NCBI RefSeq assembly: GCF_008801475.1
Contig: NZ_VZPP01000008.1
Coordinates: 248,001-312,000 of the forward strand
Source: Pseudomonas moorei
GTDB lineage: Bacteria; Pseudomonadota; Gammaproteobacteria; Pseudomonadales; Pseudomonadaceae
DNA: 64,000 bases
Direction of reading: 5' to 3'
This document shows, piece after piece, positions 18,300 to 26,757 of this stretch; within the stretch, counting starts at the first letter, position 1; the number at the start of each line of letters is the position of its first letter. A program made the position numbers and the translations under genes. The notes below the pieces were generated by a model. It had not been told where the DNA came from and ran no database searches. It worked only from the letters and a program-made list of their open reading frames with translations.

Positions 18300-19427
18300 A
18301 TGGACGGCCTTGGTTTTCGGCACGAGCAGGATCGCTACATTGCGCAGCAGGTGCAAACGGATCGATTGCATCAGCTGTTTCGCCAATCGGTTTCAGCGGT
18401 TTTCGGCAGTTTTCTGGCCGTGATCATGTTGTGCTGGCTGTGTTGGGAGCGGTTTGATCACAACGTGGTTTTCTGGTGGATAGCCCTGCTGACGGGGGCG
18501 ACGTTATTACGCCTGCTGATGTTCGCAGTCTATTTTCACAGCCCGCCAGCGCAGCGCACGCCGCAGCGCTGGGAACGCAGGTACTGGCTGACGCTGATAT
18601 TGTCCGCCAGCATCTGGGGCGCTGGAGCCCTGGCGGTCATGCCCAGGGACGACCTGTTGGCCCAAGTGCTGGTCATGCTGTTTACCGTCGGCATGTCGGT
18701 CAGTGCGGTGTCCTGCTACTCGGCCTACCGCTACATGACGGTGGTGTCGATTTCCCTGGTGCTGATGCCTTGCACCCTGTGGCTGCTGTTCCAGCCGTCA
18801 ACCCTGCAAACCGGGGTGGCCGTGGCGGTCATGGTGTTCGCCTCATTCGTGTTCAGGGCCACCAGCAGCCTGGCCAATGCGGTGGAAACCGCCTTTCGGC
18901 TGACCCGGGAAATGGAACTGGCCCACAGCATTTCCACGCGCGCGGCGCAAACCGATGAACTCACCGGTCTGAAAAACCGGCGGGCTTTTTTCGAACACGC
19001 CCAGCATCTCTACAGCCATTGCCGAAACTACCAGTTGCCGCTTTGCGCGGTGATGCTGGACATGGATCACTTCAAACACATCAACGACACCTACGGGCAT
19101 CAGATCGGTGACCAGGTCCTGCGGCAAATGGGCGTGGTGATCGGTCAATCCTTTCGCGAGAGCGACGTCCACGGTCGATTGGGCGGGGAGGAGTTCGCGG
19201 TCTTGCTGCCCAATACCTCCATCGAGACCGCCCAGGCCATTGCCGAGGACCTTATCCAGTCCATTTCCGGACTGATGACCGGCCCGGTTCACTGCATAAC
19301 GGCCAGTGTTGGTGTCGCGGCCATGGCGCCCGGCGACAATGATTTGCACAGCTTGATGTGCAACGCCGATAAAGCCCTGTACCGCGCCAAGGCCCGTGGG
19401 CGCAACCAGGTCGCGGTGGCTGAGTAG
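18300..19427 (+). CDS. Membrane-bound diguanylate cyclase (GGDEF domain)
   Basis: 375 residues. The N-terminal half has about five to six hydrophobic helices (residues 35-190) forming an MFS-like membrane sensor of unknown ligand. The GGDEF domain (about 208-370) has the active signature GGEEF preceded by RESD-VHGRL, i.e. the RxxD inhibitory I-site five residues before GGEEF, plus DMDHFKHINDTYGHQIGD. It should make c-di-GMP from two GTP and be product-inhibited. No EAL domain follows. The start has AGGCGGA upstream; an overlapping ATG at 18296 is in another frame. It is followed 118 bp later by the toxin-antitoxin pair, with no sign of an operon. Confidence 0.92.
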   Translation: MDGLGFRHEQDRYIAQQVQTDRLHQLFRQSVSAVFGSFLAVIMLCWLCWERFDHNVVFWWIALLTGATLLRLLMFAVYFHSPPAQRTPQRWERRYWLTLILSASIWGAGALAVMPRDDLLAQVLVMLFTVGMSVSAVSCYSAYRYMTVVSISLVLMPCTLWLLFQPSTLQTGVAVAVMVFASFVFRATSSLANAVETAFRLTREMELAHSISTRAAQTDELTGLKNRRAFFEHAQHLYSHCRNYQLPLCAVMLDMDHFKHINDTYGHQIGDQVLRQMGVVIGQSFRESDVHGRLGGEEFAVLLPNTSIETAQAIAEDLIQSISGLMTGPVHCITASVGVAAMAPGDNDLHSLMCNADKALYRAKARGRNQVAVAE

Positions 19428-19545
19428 CCCTTGACGGCAGTCGAAGCCGATCGGGTTTCGATTGCTGCCATTGGTCAATACGACATTGATCTATAGGCGC
19501 ATAAGGACTATTTTTGAGTCTGTAGAGTCAAGAAGAGTATCCGAC

Positions 19546-19950
19546 ATGTCCGTCGCCGTGCAGACCCAGGGATTCGACAAAAGCCAGTGCGTGACCGGTT
19601 TGCGGGCCGCTGTCGGCATCCTGGAAAAATGGGCCGCGTCCAGCGAGCAGGCCTGCCGCATCCTGCGTATTTCCCGCAGTACCTACACTCGCGCCAAACA
19701 GCGTGACCCGGATTGGTCGGTGGCGCTGGATGCCGACCAGATGCAGCGCATCAGTTTTGTGCTCAACATCCACGCCGCGCTGCGGCTGATCTTTGATAAC
19801 CCGGAAAACGTCTACGGCTTCCCGGCGATGGCCAACGACAACGAGTTCTTCAATGGCCGGACCCCGCTCGATGTGATGTCCCAGGGCGACATGATTTCGC
19901 TGTACGAGACGTTTCGGCGGATCGATGCGTTGCGGGGCGCGCAATGGTGA
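19546..19950 (+). CDS. Xre/MbcA/ParS-type antitoxin of a RES toxin pair
   Basis: 134 residues from the ATG at 19546 (AAGAAGAG upstream). The N-terminal helix-turn-helix (ILEKWAASSEQACRILRISRSTYTRAK, about residues 25-52) is followed by the toxin-binding domain formerly called DUF2384: RISFVLNIHAALRLIF, then FFNGRTPLDVMSQGDM. This is the standard antitoxin of RES-domain toxins: it neutralises the toxin and represses the promoter. A GACT-ATTTTTG-AGTC inverted repeat at 19507-19521, close to the start, is a candidate operator. The gene overlaps the toxin start by 7 bp. Confidence 0.9.
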   Translation: MSVAVQTQGFDKSQCVTGLRAAVGILEKWAASSEQACRILRISRSTYTRAKQRDPDWSVALDADQMQRISFVLNIHAALRLIFDNPENVYGFPAMANDNEFFNGRTPLDVMSQGDMISLYETFRRIDALRGAQW

Positions 19951-20636
19951 GGGTGGAGCAGTTGCCGGCGTTTGCCGGCGAACAACTGCAAGCCTGGCGG
20001 CTGGTCAATTCGAAGTTTCCGCCGATTGCGATATTCGATGACGTCGCCGACGCCGATGAGTTTGACGTGCTGTACCAGATCCAGGCACTGACCAATCCGC
20101 GGCTGAAAAACGAGGTGGGCCACCTTGAGTTGATACCCAGGGCGGAAATACCGTTCGGCATCCCTGGCTGTTCCTACGCGACAGCGCCCTTTACCCATGT
20201 GAATCCGGCGGGCTCGCGCTTCAGCGATGGCCGTTTTGGCGTGTTGTACCTGGCCGATTCCATCGACGCGGCGCTCGCCGAAGTGCAGCATCACCAGAGC
20301 CTGTACTGGTCGAAGGTGCACAACCTCAACTACGAGCGCTTTGTATTTCGTGGTTTGTCCTGTTCTTTCGTCGATGCGGCGATGAAAGACGCAACATCCA
20401 TCCCGATGACCGATCCGCTGTATGCGCCGGACGACTACACCGATTCCCATCGCTTTGGCAGGGCCATCAAGGACGCAGGCTGTCCGGGCCTTCGCTACCA
20501 TTCCGTGCGGATGCCCGGCAGTCACTGCTGGGCGCTGATGACCCCCAGGCCGGTGTTATCGATTATCCAGACCGCCCATTACGAGATGGTCTGGAACCGG
20601 CACATCACCAGCGTCAGCAAAATCAGCGAAGCCTGA
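19944..20636 (+). CDS. RES-domain toxin (NAD+-degrading)
   Basis: 230 residues. The RES domain spans about residues 15-215 and shows the expected Arg (AGSRFSDGRFGVLYLA), the Tyr within it, the Glu (DAALAEVQHHQSLY) and the carboxyl Ser region (GLRYHSVRMPGSHCWAL). Characterised members phosphorolyse or otherwise destroy NAD+ in the cell and cause growth arrest. It is encoded directly after, and overlapping, its Xre-type antitoxin, the normal order for this type II system. The key residues appear intact, so the toxin is probably active. The stop lies 2 bp from the convergent permease gene. Confidence 0.9.
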   Translation: MVRVEQLPAFAGEQLQAWRLVNSKFPPIAIFDDVADADEFDVLYQIQALTNPRLKNEVGHLELIPRAEIPFGIPGCSYATAPFTHVNPAGSRFSDGRFGVLYLADSIDAALAEVQHHQSLYWSKVHNLNYERFVFRGLSCSFVDAAMKDATSIPMTDPLYAPDDYTDSHRFGRAIKDAGCPGLRYHSVRMPGSHCWALMTPRPVLSIIQTAHYEMVWNRHITSVSKISEA

Positions 20637-20638
20637 AC

Positions 20639-21406
20639 TCAGGCCTTGACCCAGCGTTGGCGGCTCCAGCTGCTCAGCGAATCGACGGCGAACACCAGCA
20701 ACAACATGGCCAGAATCACCGTGCTGGCTTGCGCTTCCTGGAACAGGCTGAGGCTGACATACAGCATTTGACCCAGGCCGCCCGCACCGACGAAACCCAG
20801 CACACTGGCCATGCGGATGTTGTTCTCCCAGCGGTACAGGACGTAAGCCAGCAGTTGCGGCAGCAGGTTGGGCAGGGTGCCGTAACAGAACGCCCACAAC
20901 GCGTTGCCGCCTTGCAGGCGAATCGCTTCGGCCGGTTGCGGCGGGGTGTTTTCCAGGGCTTCGGCGAACAGGCGACCGAGCACGCCGGTGGTGTGCAGCG
21001 CCAACGCCAGGGTCCCCGCGTTGGGACCGAGCCCGGCGGCCAGCACCATCAGCGCCGCCCATACCAGTTCCGGCACCGCGCGCAAGGCATTGAGCAGCAG
21101 GCGCGAAGCGCTTTTGAAGGGCCAGCCGAAGCGCCCGGCGGCGGGCAGTGCCAACAGCAGGCCGAACACCGCCGCGAGCAGGGTACCCAAGGCCGACATG
21201 GCGATGGTTTCCAGGGCGCCACGGCCGATGGCTTGTAGATGACCCGCGCTCAGGTCCGGGCTGAGAAATCGCTGCGCATAGGCGCCCATCTGTTTCAGAT
21301 TGCCGCTGGCGCCCAATTCGCCGAGGTCGATGCCCAGGTAGCTGAATGAAGCGACGATGGCGACACCGATGCCAAGCAGCAGCACCAGATTGATCAGGCG
21401 ATTCAT
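20639..21406 (-). CDS. phnE: PhnE-family ABC transporter permease (second permease)
   Basis: 255 residues with about six membrane helices and the binding-protein-dependent permease loop in EALENTPPQPAEAIRLQGGN (family EAA-type motif), followed by GTLPNLLPQLLAYVLYRWENNIR typical of PhnE proteins. It is the distal gene of a four-gene, overlapping transporter operon; its start overlaps the upstream permease gene by 4 bp. The two permeases are paralogues and probably form a heterodimer in the inner membrane. Phosphonates, phosphite or a related oxyanion are possible substrates. Confidence 0.88.
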   Translation of the reverse strand: MNRLINLVLLLGIGVAIVASFSYLGIDLGELGASGNLKQMGAYAQRFLSPDLSAGHLQAIGRGALETIAMSALGTLLAAVFGLLLALPAAGRFGWPFKSASRLLLNALRAVPELVWAALMVLAAGLGPNAGTLALALHTTGVLGRLFAEALENTPPQPAEAIRLQGGNALWAFCYGTLPNLLPQLLAYVLYRWENNIRMASVLGFVGAGGLGQMLYVSLSLFQEAQASTVILAMLLLVFAVDSLSSWSRQRWVKA

Positions 21407-22230
21407 GCCAGCCTCCAGCGCAGCAGGCGGCTGAGTTGATCGGCGAGCAGTACCAGCACGAGGAACGTCAGCAACAGGCTGGCGACTTCACCGCTGGCGA
21501 ACATGCGCAGCGACAGGTCCATCTGCTGGCCCAGGCCACCGGCCCCGACGAACCCCATCACCACGGAGGCGCGAATCGCGCATTCCCAGCGATACACCGT
21601 GTACGACAGCAGCTCTGCCGCGACATTGGGCAAGATCCCGTAGGCAAACGCCGCGAGCCGGCCACTGCCCGCTTGCAGCAACGCGTGGGTCGGGCGCTGG
21701 TCGACCGACTCGAAAATCTCTGCATAGACCTTGCCCAACATGCCGCTGTAGGTGATGGCGATGGCCAGCACCCCGGCCGTCGGACCGAGGCCGACCGCAC
21801 GCACGAACAGCAGGGCCCAGACGATTTCCGGCACGCTGCGCAGGAAGATCAATAACCCGCGCACCGGCCAGCGCAGCAGTTGTGCCCAGGGACCCGGGCG
21901 TCCGGCACGGGACGCCGCCGACAGCGACAGCGCCCGGCTGGCCAGCAGGCTGGCGGGGACGGCCAACAACAACGCCAGGGCCATGCCCGCCGTGGCGATC
22001 GCCAGTGTCTGCAAGGTCGCTTGCACCAACAGTTGAAGGAATTCTTCGCCGTGGGCCGGAGGCCAGAAGGCGGAGACGAAACGGCCTATCTCGCTTTGAC
22101 TGTCACCGGCCAGCAGCACGCTCAGGTCCAGCTCGCTGAAATGGATGCCTGGCCACAACAGGGCAATCGCCAGCAGGCTGAGCAGCAGGCGGGGCAGGGC
22201 GGCGGGGTCGCGGTTGTCTCGCGTCAGCAT
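21403..22230 (-). CDS. phnE: PhnE-family ABC transporter permease (first permease)
   Basis: 275 residues, about six membrane helices. The coupling loop reads EIFESVDQRPTHALLQAGSG, and GILPNVAAELLSYTVYRWECAIRASVVMGF is the PhnE-type segment after it. It overlaps the ATPase gene upstream by 7 bp and the second permease downstream by 4 bp, consistent with coupled translation and fixed stoichiometry. Confidence 0.88.
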   Translation of the reverse strand: MLTRDNRDPAALPRLLLSLLAIALLWPGIHFSELDLSVLLAGDSQSEIGRFVSAFWPPAHGEEFLQLLVQATLQTLAIATAGMALALLLAVPASLLASRALSLSAASRAGRPGPWAQLLRWPVRGLLIFLRSVPEIVWALLFVRAVGLGPTAGVLAIAITYSGMLGKVYAEIFESVDQRPTHALLQAGSGRLAAFAYGILPNVAAELLSYTVYRWECAIRASVVMGFVGAGGLGQQMDLSLRMFASGEVASLLLTFLVLVLLADQLSRLLRWRLA

Positions 22231-23021
22231 CGGGGTATCTGCACGCTCAAGGGCGGCGGAGCAACCGGGGAGAATTGCAGTTGCTCGTTGGCGTAGAGCT
22301 TGTCGAGCAGGTCGCGGTCGACCTGGCTGGCCGGCAGGTCAAACAGGATCTGTCCGTCGCGCAAGCCGATGATCCGCGAAAAATGCGCCAACGCCAGTTC
22401 CACCGCATGCAGGCTGGCGACCAGGGTGACGTTGTGTTCGCGGGCGTGGTGGCAAAGGACCGACAGCGTGTGCTCGGCCAGCACCGGGTCCATGGCTGAC
22501 ACCGGCTCATCGGCCAGCAGCACCTCGGGCGCTTGATACAGCACGCGGGCAATGCCCACGCGCTGCAATTGACCACCGGACAATTGCTGGCACTGCGCGA
22601 ACAACTTGTCGCTCAGGTCCAATCGGGTCAACGCCGCGCGAGCGCCCGGAATGTCCAGCGGATGCACCAGGTTCAGCAGGCTTTTGCCCAGCCCCCACTG
22701 ACCGATCTTCCCGGCCAGCACCGCCGTGACCACGCGTTGGCGGGGCGGAAGCGGTGGTGCCTGATGCACCAGGCCGATCCGCGCGCGCAGGCGCTGACGC
22801 TGCCGGGCAGACAGCTGCCAGGCCCGCTCGCCCAGCACCTGCAGTTCACCGCTGCTGGGTCGCAGGGCGGTGGCCAGCAGGTTGAGCAGGCTCGACTTGC
22901 CGGCACCGGACGGGCCGATGATGGCCACCTGTTCGTTGGCGCCGATGTGCAGGTCCAGGCCCTGCAACGCATGGACACCGTTACTGTGGGTGAGGCTGAC
23001 GCCATTCAAGTGCAATGTCAT
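22224..23021 (-). CDS. phnC: PhnC-family ABC transporter ATP-binding protein
   Basis: 265 residues with a full nucleotide-binding domain: Walker A GPSGAGKSS (about residue 36), signature LSGGQLQRVGIARVL (about 147), Walker B VLLADEP (about 170) followed by VSAMDPVLAEHTL, and a switch His in VASLHAVELA. PhnC-type features include the LIHQ-like IGLVHQAPPLPPRQRV. It energises import through the two downstream permeases. It overlaps the substrate-binding protein gene by 4 bp. Confidence 0.9.
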   Translation of the reverse strand: MTLHLNGVSLTHSNGVHALQGLDLHIGANEQVAIIGPSGAGKSSLLNLLATALRPSSGELQVLGERAWQLSARQRQRLRARIGLVHQAPPLPPRQRVVTAVLAGKIGQWGLGKSLLNLVHPLDIPGARAALTRLDLSDKLFAQCQQLSGGQLQRVGIARVLYQAPEVLLADEPVSAMDPVLAEHTLSVLCHHAREHNVTLVASLHAVELALAHFSRIIGLRDGQILFDLPASQVDRDLLDKLYANEQLQFSPVAPPPLSVQIPRC

Positions 23022-23869
23022 TTGAGCAGGTCGGCGGCGCGCGCGGCTTCCTCGATACCCTTGTAGTTCTCGGGGTTGGTTTCGATGAAGCGGCTGGCGG
23101 CTTGCAGGTCCAGAATCTCCTTGTCCGCCGGTTTCGCCGGATCGAGGGCGAGGAAGGCGGTCTTGATCTTCGCCGCGAGGGCCGGATCCAGGGTTCCGCG
23201 CACGGTCCAGTTGTAGTCGAAGTAGGCCGGGGTGGTGGCAAACACCTTGACCTTGGTGGTGTCGACCTTGCCGGCCGCCACCAGTTTTTCCCAGACGCTG
23301 GCGTTCAACACCCCGGCGTCGACCTTGCCGGCCTGGACCCAGGCCACCGTGGCGTCATGGGCGCCGGAGTAGCCGACGCGACTGAAATAGGTTTCCGGCT
23401 TGATGCCATCCTTGAGCATGAAATAGCGCGGCATCAGGCTGCCCGAGGTCGAGGACACCGAACCGAAGGCAAAGCTTTTGCCCTTGAGATCGGCCAGGGA
23501 TTTGACGGCCGGGTCGGCGGTGATGAATTTGCTGGTGAACTGGGCGTCCTGTTCACGCTGTACCAATGGGATGGCATTGCCGGTTTTCAGGCGCGCCTGC
23601 ACGAATGTGAAGCCTCCGAGCCAGGCCAGATCGATGCGATCGGTGGCCAGCGCCTCGACCACCGCCGGATAGTCGCTGACCGGTACGAACTCGACCTTCA
23701 TCCCCAGCTGCTGCTCCAGGTAGGCGCCCAGTGGCTTGAACTTGCGCAGCAGTTCGGTCGGAGCTTCATCAGGAATCGCGCTGACTTTCAAGGTGTCGGC
23801 GGCGTGGGTCAGCAGGGTGCAAACAGACAGGGTCAAGCCGACGGCCAATGCCAGGGTACGCTTGAGCAT
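23018..23869 (-). CDS. PhnD-family periplasmic substrate-binding protein
   Basis: 283 residues from the ATG at 23869, which has GGAGAA at 8 bp; an upstream ATG at 23887 is less likely. The signal peptide ends near residue 23 (LLTHAADTL). The mature protein has the PhnD pattern: LKVSAIPDEAPTELLRKF, the ligand loop SDYPAVVEALATDRIDLAWLGGF, and the hinge GSVSSTSGSLMPRYF. This PhnD subfamily is often labelled a putative selenate transporter binding protein rather than a phosphonate one, so the ligand is uncertain: phosphonate, phosphite or selenate-type oxyanions. It is the first gene of the transporter operon. Confidence 0.85.
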   Translation of the reverse strand: MLKRTLALAVGLTLSVCTLLTHAADTLKVSAIPDEAPTELLRKFKPLGAYLEQQLGMKVEFVPVSDYPAVVEALATDRIDLAWLGGFTFVQARLKTGNAIPLVQREQDAQFTSKFITADPAVKSLADLKGKSFAFGSVSSTSGSLMPRYFMLKDGIKPETYFSRVGYSGAHDATVAWVQAGKVDAGVLNASVWEKLVAAGKVDTTKVKVFATTPAYFDYNWTVRGTLDPALAAKIKTAFLALDPAKPADKEILDLQAASRFIETNPENYKGIEEAARAADLLK

Positions 23870-24018
23870 GGAGGTTCTCCGGTGCATTTACGGAAAAATG
23901 ACGATGCGCCCATTGCCAGCCAATTGCTGCCGGGCGCTTTGTGAGGGTAGACGAATCGGAACGAGAGGAGGGCGAACGTACAGAGCGATGGTCGTTCGGT
24001 CAAGGCCCGCTCCTACAG

Positions 24019-24187
24019 GCAATACTGTTCAGTTAAGAGATAGAGCGAGCAATCAAAAACCTGTGGCGAGGGAGCTTGCTCCCGCTGGACTGCGCAGCAG
24101 TCCCATTTTTGGGGGCGCTTCGCGCCCCAACGCGAGCAAGCTCGCTCGCCACAGATGCAGTATTCGTCCTTAACTGAACAGCATTGC
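24019..24187. repeat. REPIN nested in a 19-bp inverted repeat
   Basis: Outer arms: 24019-24037 and 24169-24187 are inverted copies with one mismatch (core CTGTTCAGTTAAG / CTTAACTGAACAG). Inner element: CTGTGGCGAG at 24061-24070 and CTCGCCACAG at 24145-24154, with GGAGCTTGCTCC and GCGAGCAAGCTCGC palindromes, the usual fluorescens-group REP doublet. It sits 5 bp past the Fe-alcohol dehydrogenase stop codon and before the transporter operon. It likely serves as an mRNA 3' structure that separates the two transcripts. Confidence 0.85.
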
Positions 24188-24191
24188 GCTC

Positions 24192-25355
24192 CTACAGCAG
24201 ACGGCCGTGGAACGCCGCGTCGAAAATTTCCGCCGCGCCGGCCCGGGTGATCGGCAGCGGGTTGCCGCCGGCCGACGGATCGACAACGGCCATGTCCGCG
24301 ATCAGGCCGGCCTGTTTGTCGTCCACCCCCAGTTCAAACAGGGTGTGGGGCACGCCGATGTCCTTGCGCAATTTGAGGACGAAGGCCAGAAAGCTGTCGA
24401 AGCCCGGGGAAGGCAAGCGCAAATAAGCGGCCAGGCGGGTGATGCGTTCTTCAATGGCCGGGCGATTGAATTTCAGCACGTAGGGCATCAGGGTGGCGTT
24501 GGTCATGCCGTGGTGGGTGTCGTACAACGCACCAATCGGATGGGCGAGGGCGTGCATGCCGCCCAGGCCTTTCTGGAAGGCGGTGGCTCCCATCGCCGCG
24601 GCCGCGAGCATTTGCCCGCGCGCGTCGAGGTCCGAAGGGGTGTGCACCGCCCGCACCAGTGCGTTGGTCACCAGGCGCATGCCTTCGACCGCAATGCCAT
24701 CGGCCATGGGGTGGAATCCCGGCGCACAGTACGCCTCCAGGCAGTGCGCCAAGGCATCCATGCCCGTGCCGGCGGTGACTTTGGCCGGCATGCCGACGGT
24801 CAGGGCCGGGTCGCTGATGACCACGCGGGGCATCATTTTCGGGTGGAAGATGATGCGTTTGGAGTGGCTCGCCTCGTCGATGATCACCGCCGCACGGCCC
24901 ACTTCAGAGCCCGTACCCGCCGTGGTCGGCACTGCGATGACCGGGGCGATGCGGCTTTCATCAGCGCGGGTCCAGTAGTCGCCGATGTCTTCGAAATCCC
25001 AGACCGGGCGGGTCTGGCCGCTCATGAACGCAACGAGCTTGCCCATGTCCAGGCCGCTGCCGCCGCCGAAGGCGATCACCCCGTCGTGTTGGCCGGCGCG
25101 CCAGGCGTCGAGTCCGCCGGCCAGGTTGGCTTCGACCGGGTTGGGCTTGAGGTCGCAGAACAGCGCGACGCCCAGACCGGCGGCGCGCAGGGCATCGAGG
25201 GCCGCCGTGGTGATCGGGGCCCGTGCCAGGCCACTGTCGGTGACCAGTAACGGTCGCTGGATCCCCTGGCTGCGACAGACCTCGGCCAGCTCGGTGATGC
25301 GGCCGACACCGAAGCGAATGCTCGTGGGGTAATTCCAGTTTCCGGTCAGGCTCAT
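24192..25355 (-). CDS. Iron-containing (group III) alcohol dehydrogenase
   Basis: 387 residues. The NAD-binding GGGSGLDMGK is near residue 97, and the metal-binding pattern is complete: Asp and His in GMDALAHCLEAY near 195, then HALAHPIGALYDTHHGMTNA near 265-285 with three histidines. Family members oxidise primary alcohols or reduce aldehydes. It is the last gene of a three-gene operon with the aldehyde dehydrogenase (3-bp gap) and the glutamine-synthetase-like ligase, so its substrate is probably an alcohol made or protected by the ligase, such as a gamma-glutamylated amino alcohol (inference). Confidence 0.9.
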   Translation of the reverse strand: MSLTGNWNYPTSIRFGVGRITELAEVCRSQGIQRPLLVTDSGLARAPITTAALDALRAAGLGVALFCDLKPNPVEANLAGGLDAWRAGQHDGVIAFGGGSGLDMGKLVAFMSGQTRPVWDFEDIGDYWTRADESRIAPVIAVPTTAGTGSEVGRAAVIIDEASHSKRIIFHPKMMPRVVISDPALTVGMPAKVTAGTGMDALAHCLEAYCAPGFHPMADGIAVEGMRLVTNALVRAVHTPSDLDARGQMLAAAAMGATAFQKGLGGMHALAHPIGALYDTHHGMTNATLMPYVLKFNRPAIEERITRLAAYLRLPSPGFDSFLAFVLKLRKDIGVPHTLFELGVDDKQAGLIADMAVVDPSAGGNPLPITRAGAAEIFDAAFHGRLL

Positions 25356-25358
25356 GGC

Positions 25359-26750
25359 TCAGATCTCGTGGCGCAGATGGAAGGATTTGGCACGGGTCAG
25401 GTGTTCATAGCCCAGCCGCGATAAGGTCACGCCGCGCCCGCTGTTCTTCACGCCGGTCCAGGCCAGGGCCGGGTCCAGGTAATCGCAGCGATTCATGAAC
25501 AGAGTGCCGGTGTCGATCTCGTCGCCCAGGCGTTCGGCGGCGGCGAGGTCCTGGGTCCATATCGAGGCGCTGAGCCCGAACTCGCTGTCGTTCATCAAGG
25601 CGAGCGCCTCGTCGTCGCCGCTCACCGGTATGATGCCGACCACCGGACCGAAGCTTTCATCGCGCATGACGGACATGTGATGGGTGACATCGACCAGCAC
25701 CTGCGGCGCCAGATAAGCACTGCCCGGCACATCGATGGGGAAGGCCATCGGATCGATCAGCGCCTTGGCGCCCTGGGCCAGGGCCTCGGCGATCTGGGCG
25801 CGCACGAAGACCGCCGCGCCGGGCGTCACCAGCGGCCCGAGCGTGGTGGCCGGGTCCAGTGGATTGCCCAGCACGTACTGACGGGTCAGGTTGGCGAAGC
25901 GCTCGATAAAGGGCAGATAGATTTTTTGATCGACATAAATGCGTTCGACGGCGCAGCAGCTTTGCCCGGAATTGAAGAAGCTGCCGTCCACCAGGTTTTC
26001 TACCGCATGTTCGAGGTGGGCGTCGGCCCGCACGTAGGCCGGGTCTTTGCCGCCGAGTTCCAGGCCCATGCCGAGGAAGCGTCCCGTGGCCGCGCTTTCC
26101 ATGGCCCGGCCGGCGTCCACCGACCCGGTGAAATTAACCTGTTGTACCTGTCCGCCGGCAATGATCGCGGCGGTCTGGTCATGGTCGAGCAACAGGTTCT
26201 GGAACAAACCGCGCGGCAGTTGGGCGCGATGCATGGCGGCGGCAAACCGTTCGCCCACCAGCAGGGTTTGTGAAGCGTGTTTGAGGATCACCGCGTTGCC
26301 GGCCATCAACGCCGGGATAATCGTGTTGACGGCGGTCAGGTAGGGGTAGTTCCACGGAGCAATCACCAGCACCGTGCCCAGCGGTTCACGTTTGATCAGC
26401 CGGCGAAAACCGGCGATGGGCGTGGGTTCAACCGCTGCCAGGGCCTGCGGCGCAATGGCGATCATGTAACGCGCGCGTTCCTCGAAACCCCGCAGCTCGC
26501 CCGCGCCAAAACGCACCGGACGGCCCATTTGCCAGGCCAGCTCCGGGATGATCTCGTCTTTCATGGCCAGCATCGCGTCCACCGCCGCGCTGCAAAAAGC
26601 CGCGCGCTCGCTCAGTGGCCGGCGTTTCCATTGCGCCTGGGCGACCTTGGCCGCCGCCAAGGCCTGTTCGATCTGCGGCGCCTCGGCATATTGGCGCTCG
26701 GCGTAAACCCGGCCATCCACCGGCGAAATAAGCTGAATAGTCGAAGACAT
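25359..26750 (-). CDS. NAD(P)-dependent aldehyde dehydrogenase
   Basis: 463 residues, a typical ALDH. Catalytic Glu in ELGGKDPAYVRAD (about residue 230), nucleophilic Cys in NSGQSCCAVERIYVD (about 265) and the cofactor site in IAPWNYPYLTAVN (about 130). It lies between the ligase gene (7-bp gap) and the Fe-alcohol dehydrogenase gene (3-bp gap), pointing to sequential alcohol-to-aldehyde-to-acid oxidation of one compound. The exact aldehyde is unknown. Confidence 0.92.
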   Translation of the reverse strand: MSSTIQLISPVDGRVYAERQYAEAPQIEQALAAAKVAQAQWKRRPLSERAAFCSAAVDAMLAMKDEIIPELAWQMGRPVRFGAGELRGFEERARYMIAIAPQALAAVEPTPIAGFRRLIKREPLGTVLVIAPWNYPYLTAVNTIIPALMAGNAVILKHASQTLLVGERFAAAMHRAQLPRGLFQNLLLDHDQTAAIIAGGQVQQVNFTGSVDAGRAMESAATGRFLGMGLELGGKDPAYVRADAHLEHAVENLVDGSFFNSGQSCCAVERIYVDQKIYLPFIERFANLTRQYVLGNPLDPATTLGPLVTPGAAVFVRAQIAEALAQGAKALIDPMAFPIDVPGSAYLAPQVLVDVTHHMSVMRDESFGPVVGIIPVSGDDEALALMNDSEFGLSASIWTQDLAAAERLGDEIDTGTLFMNRCDYLDPALAWTGVKNSGRGVTLSRLGYEHLTRAKSFHLRHEI

Positions 26751-26757
26751 GTCGGTC

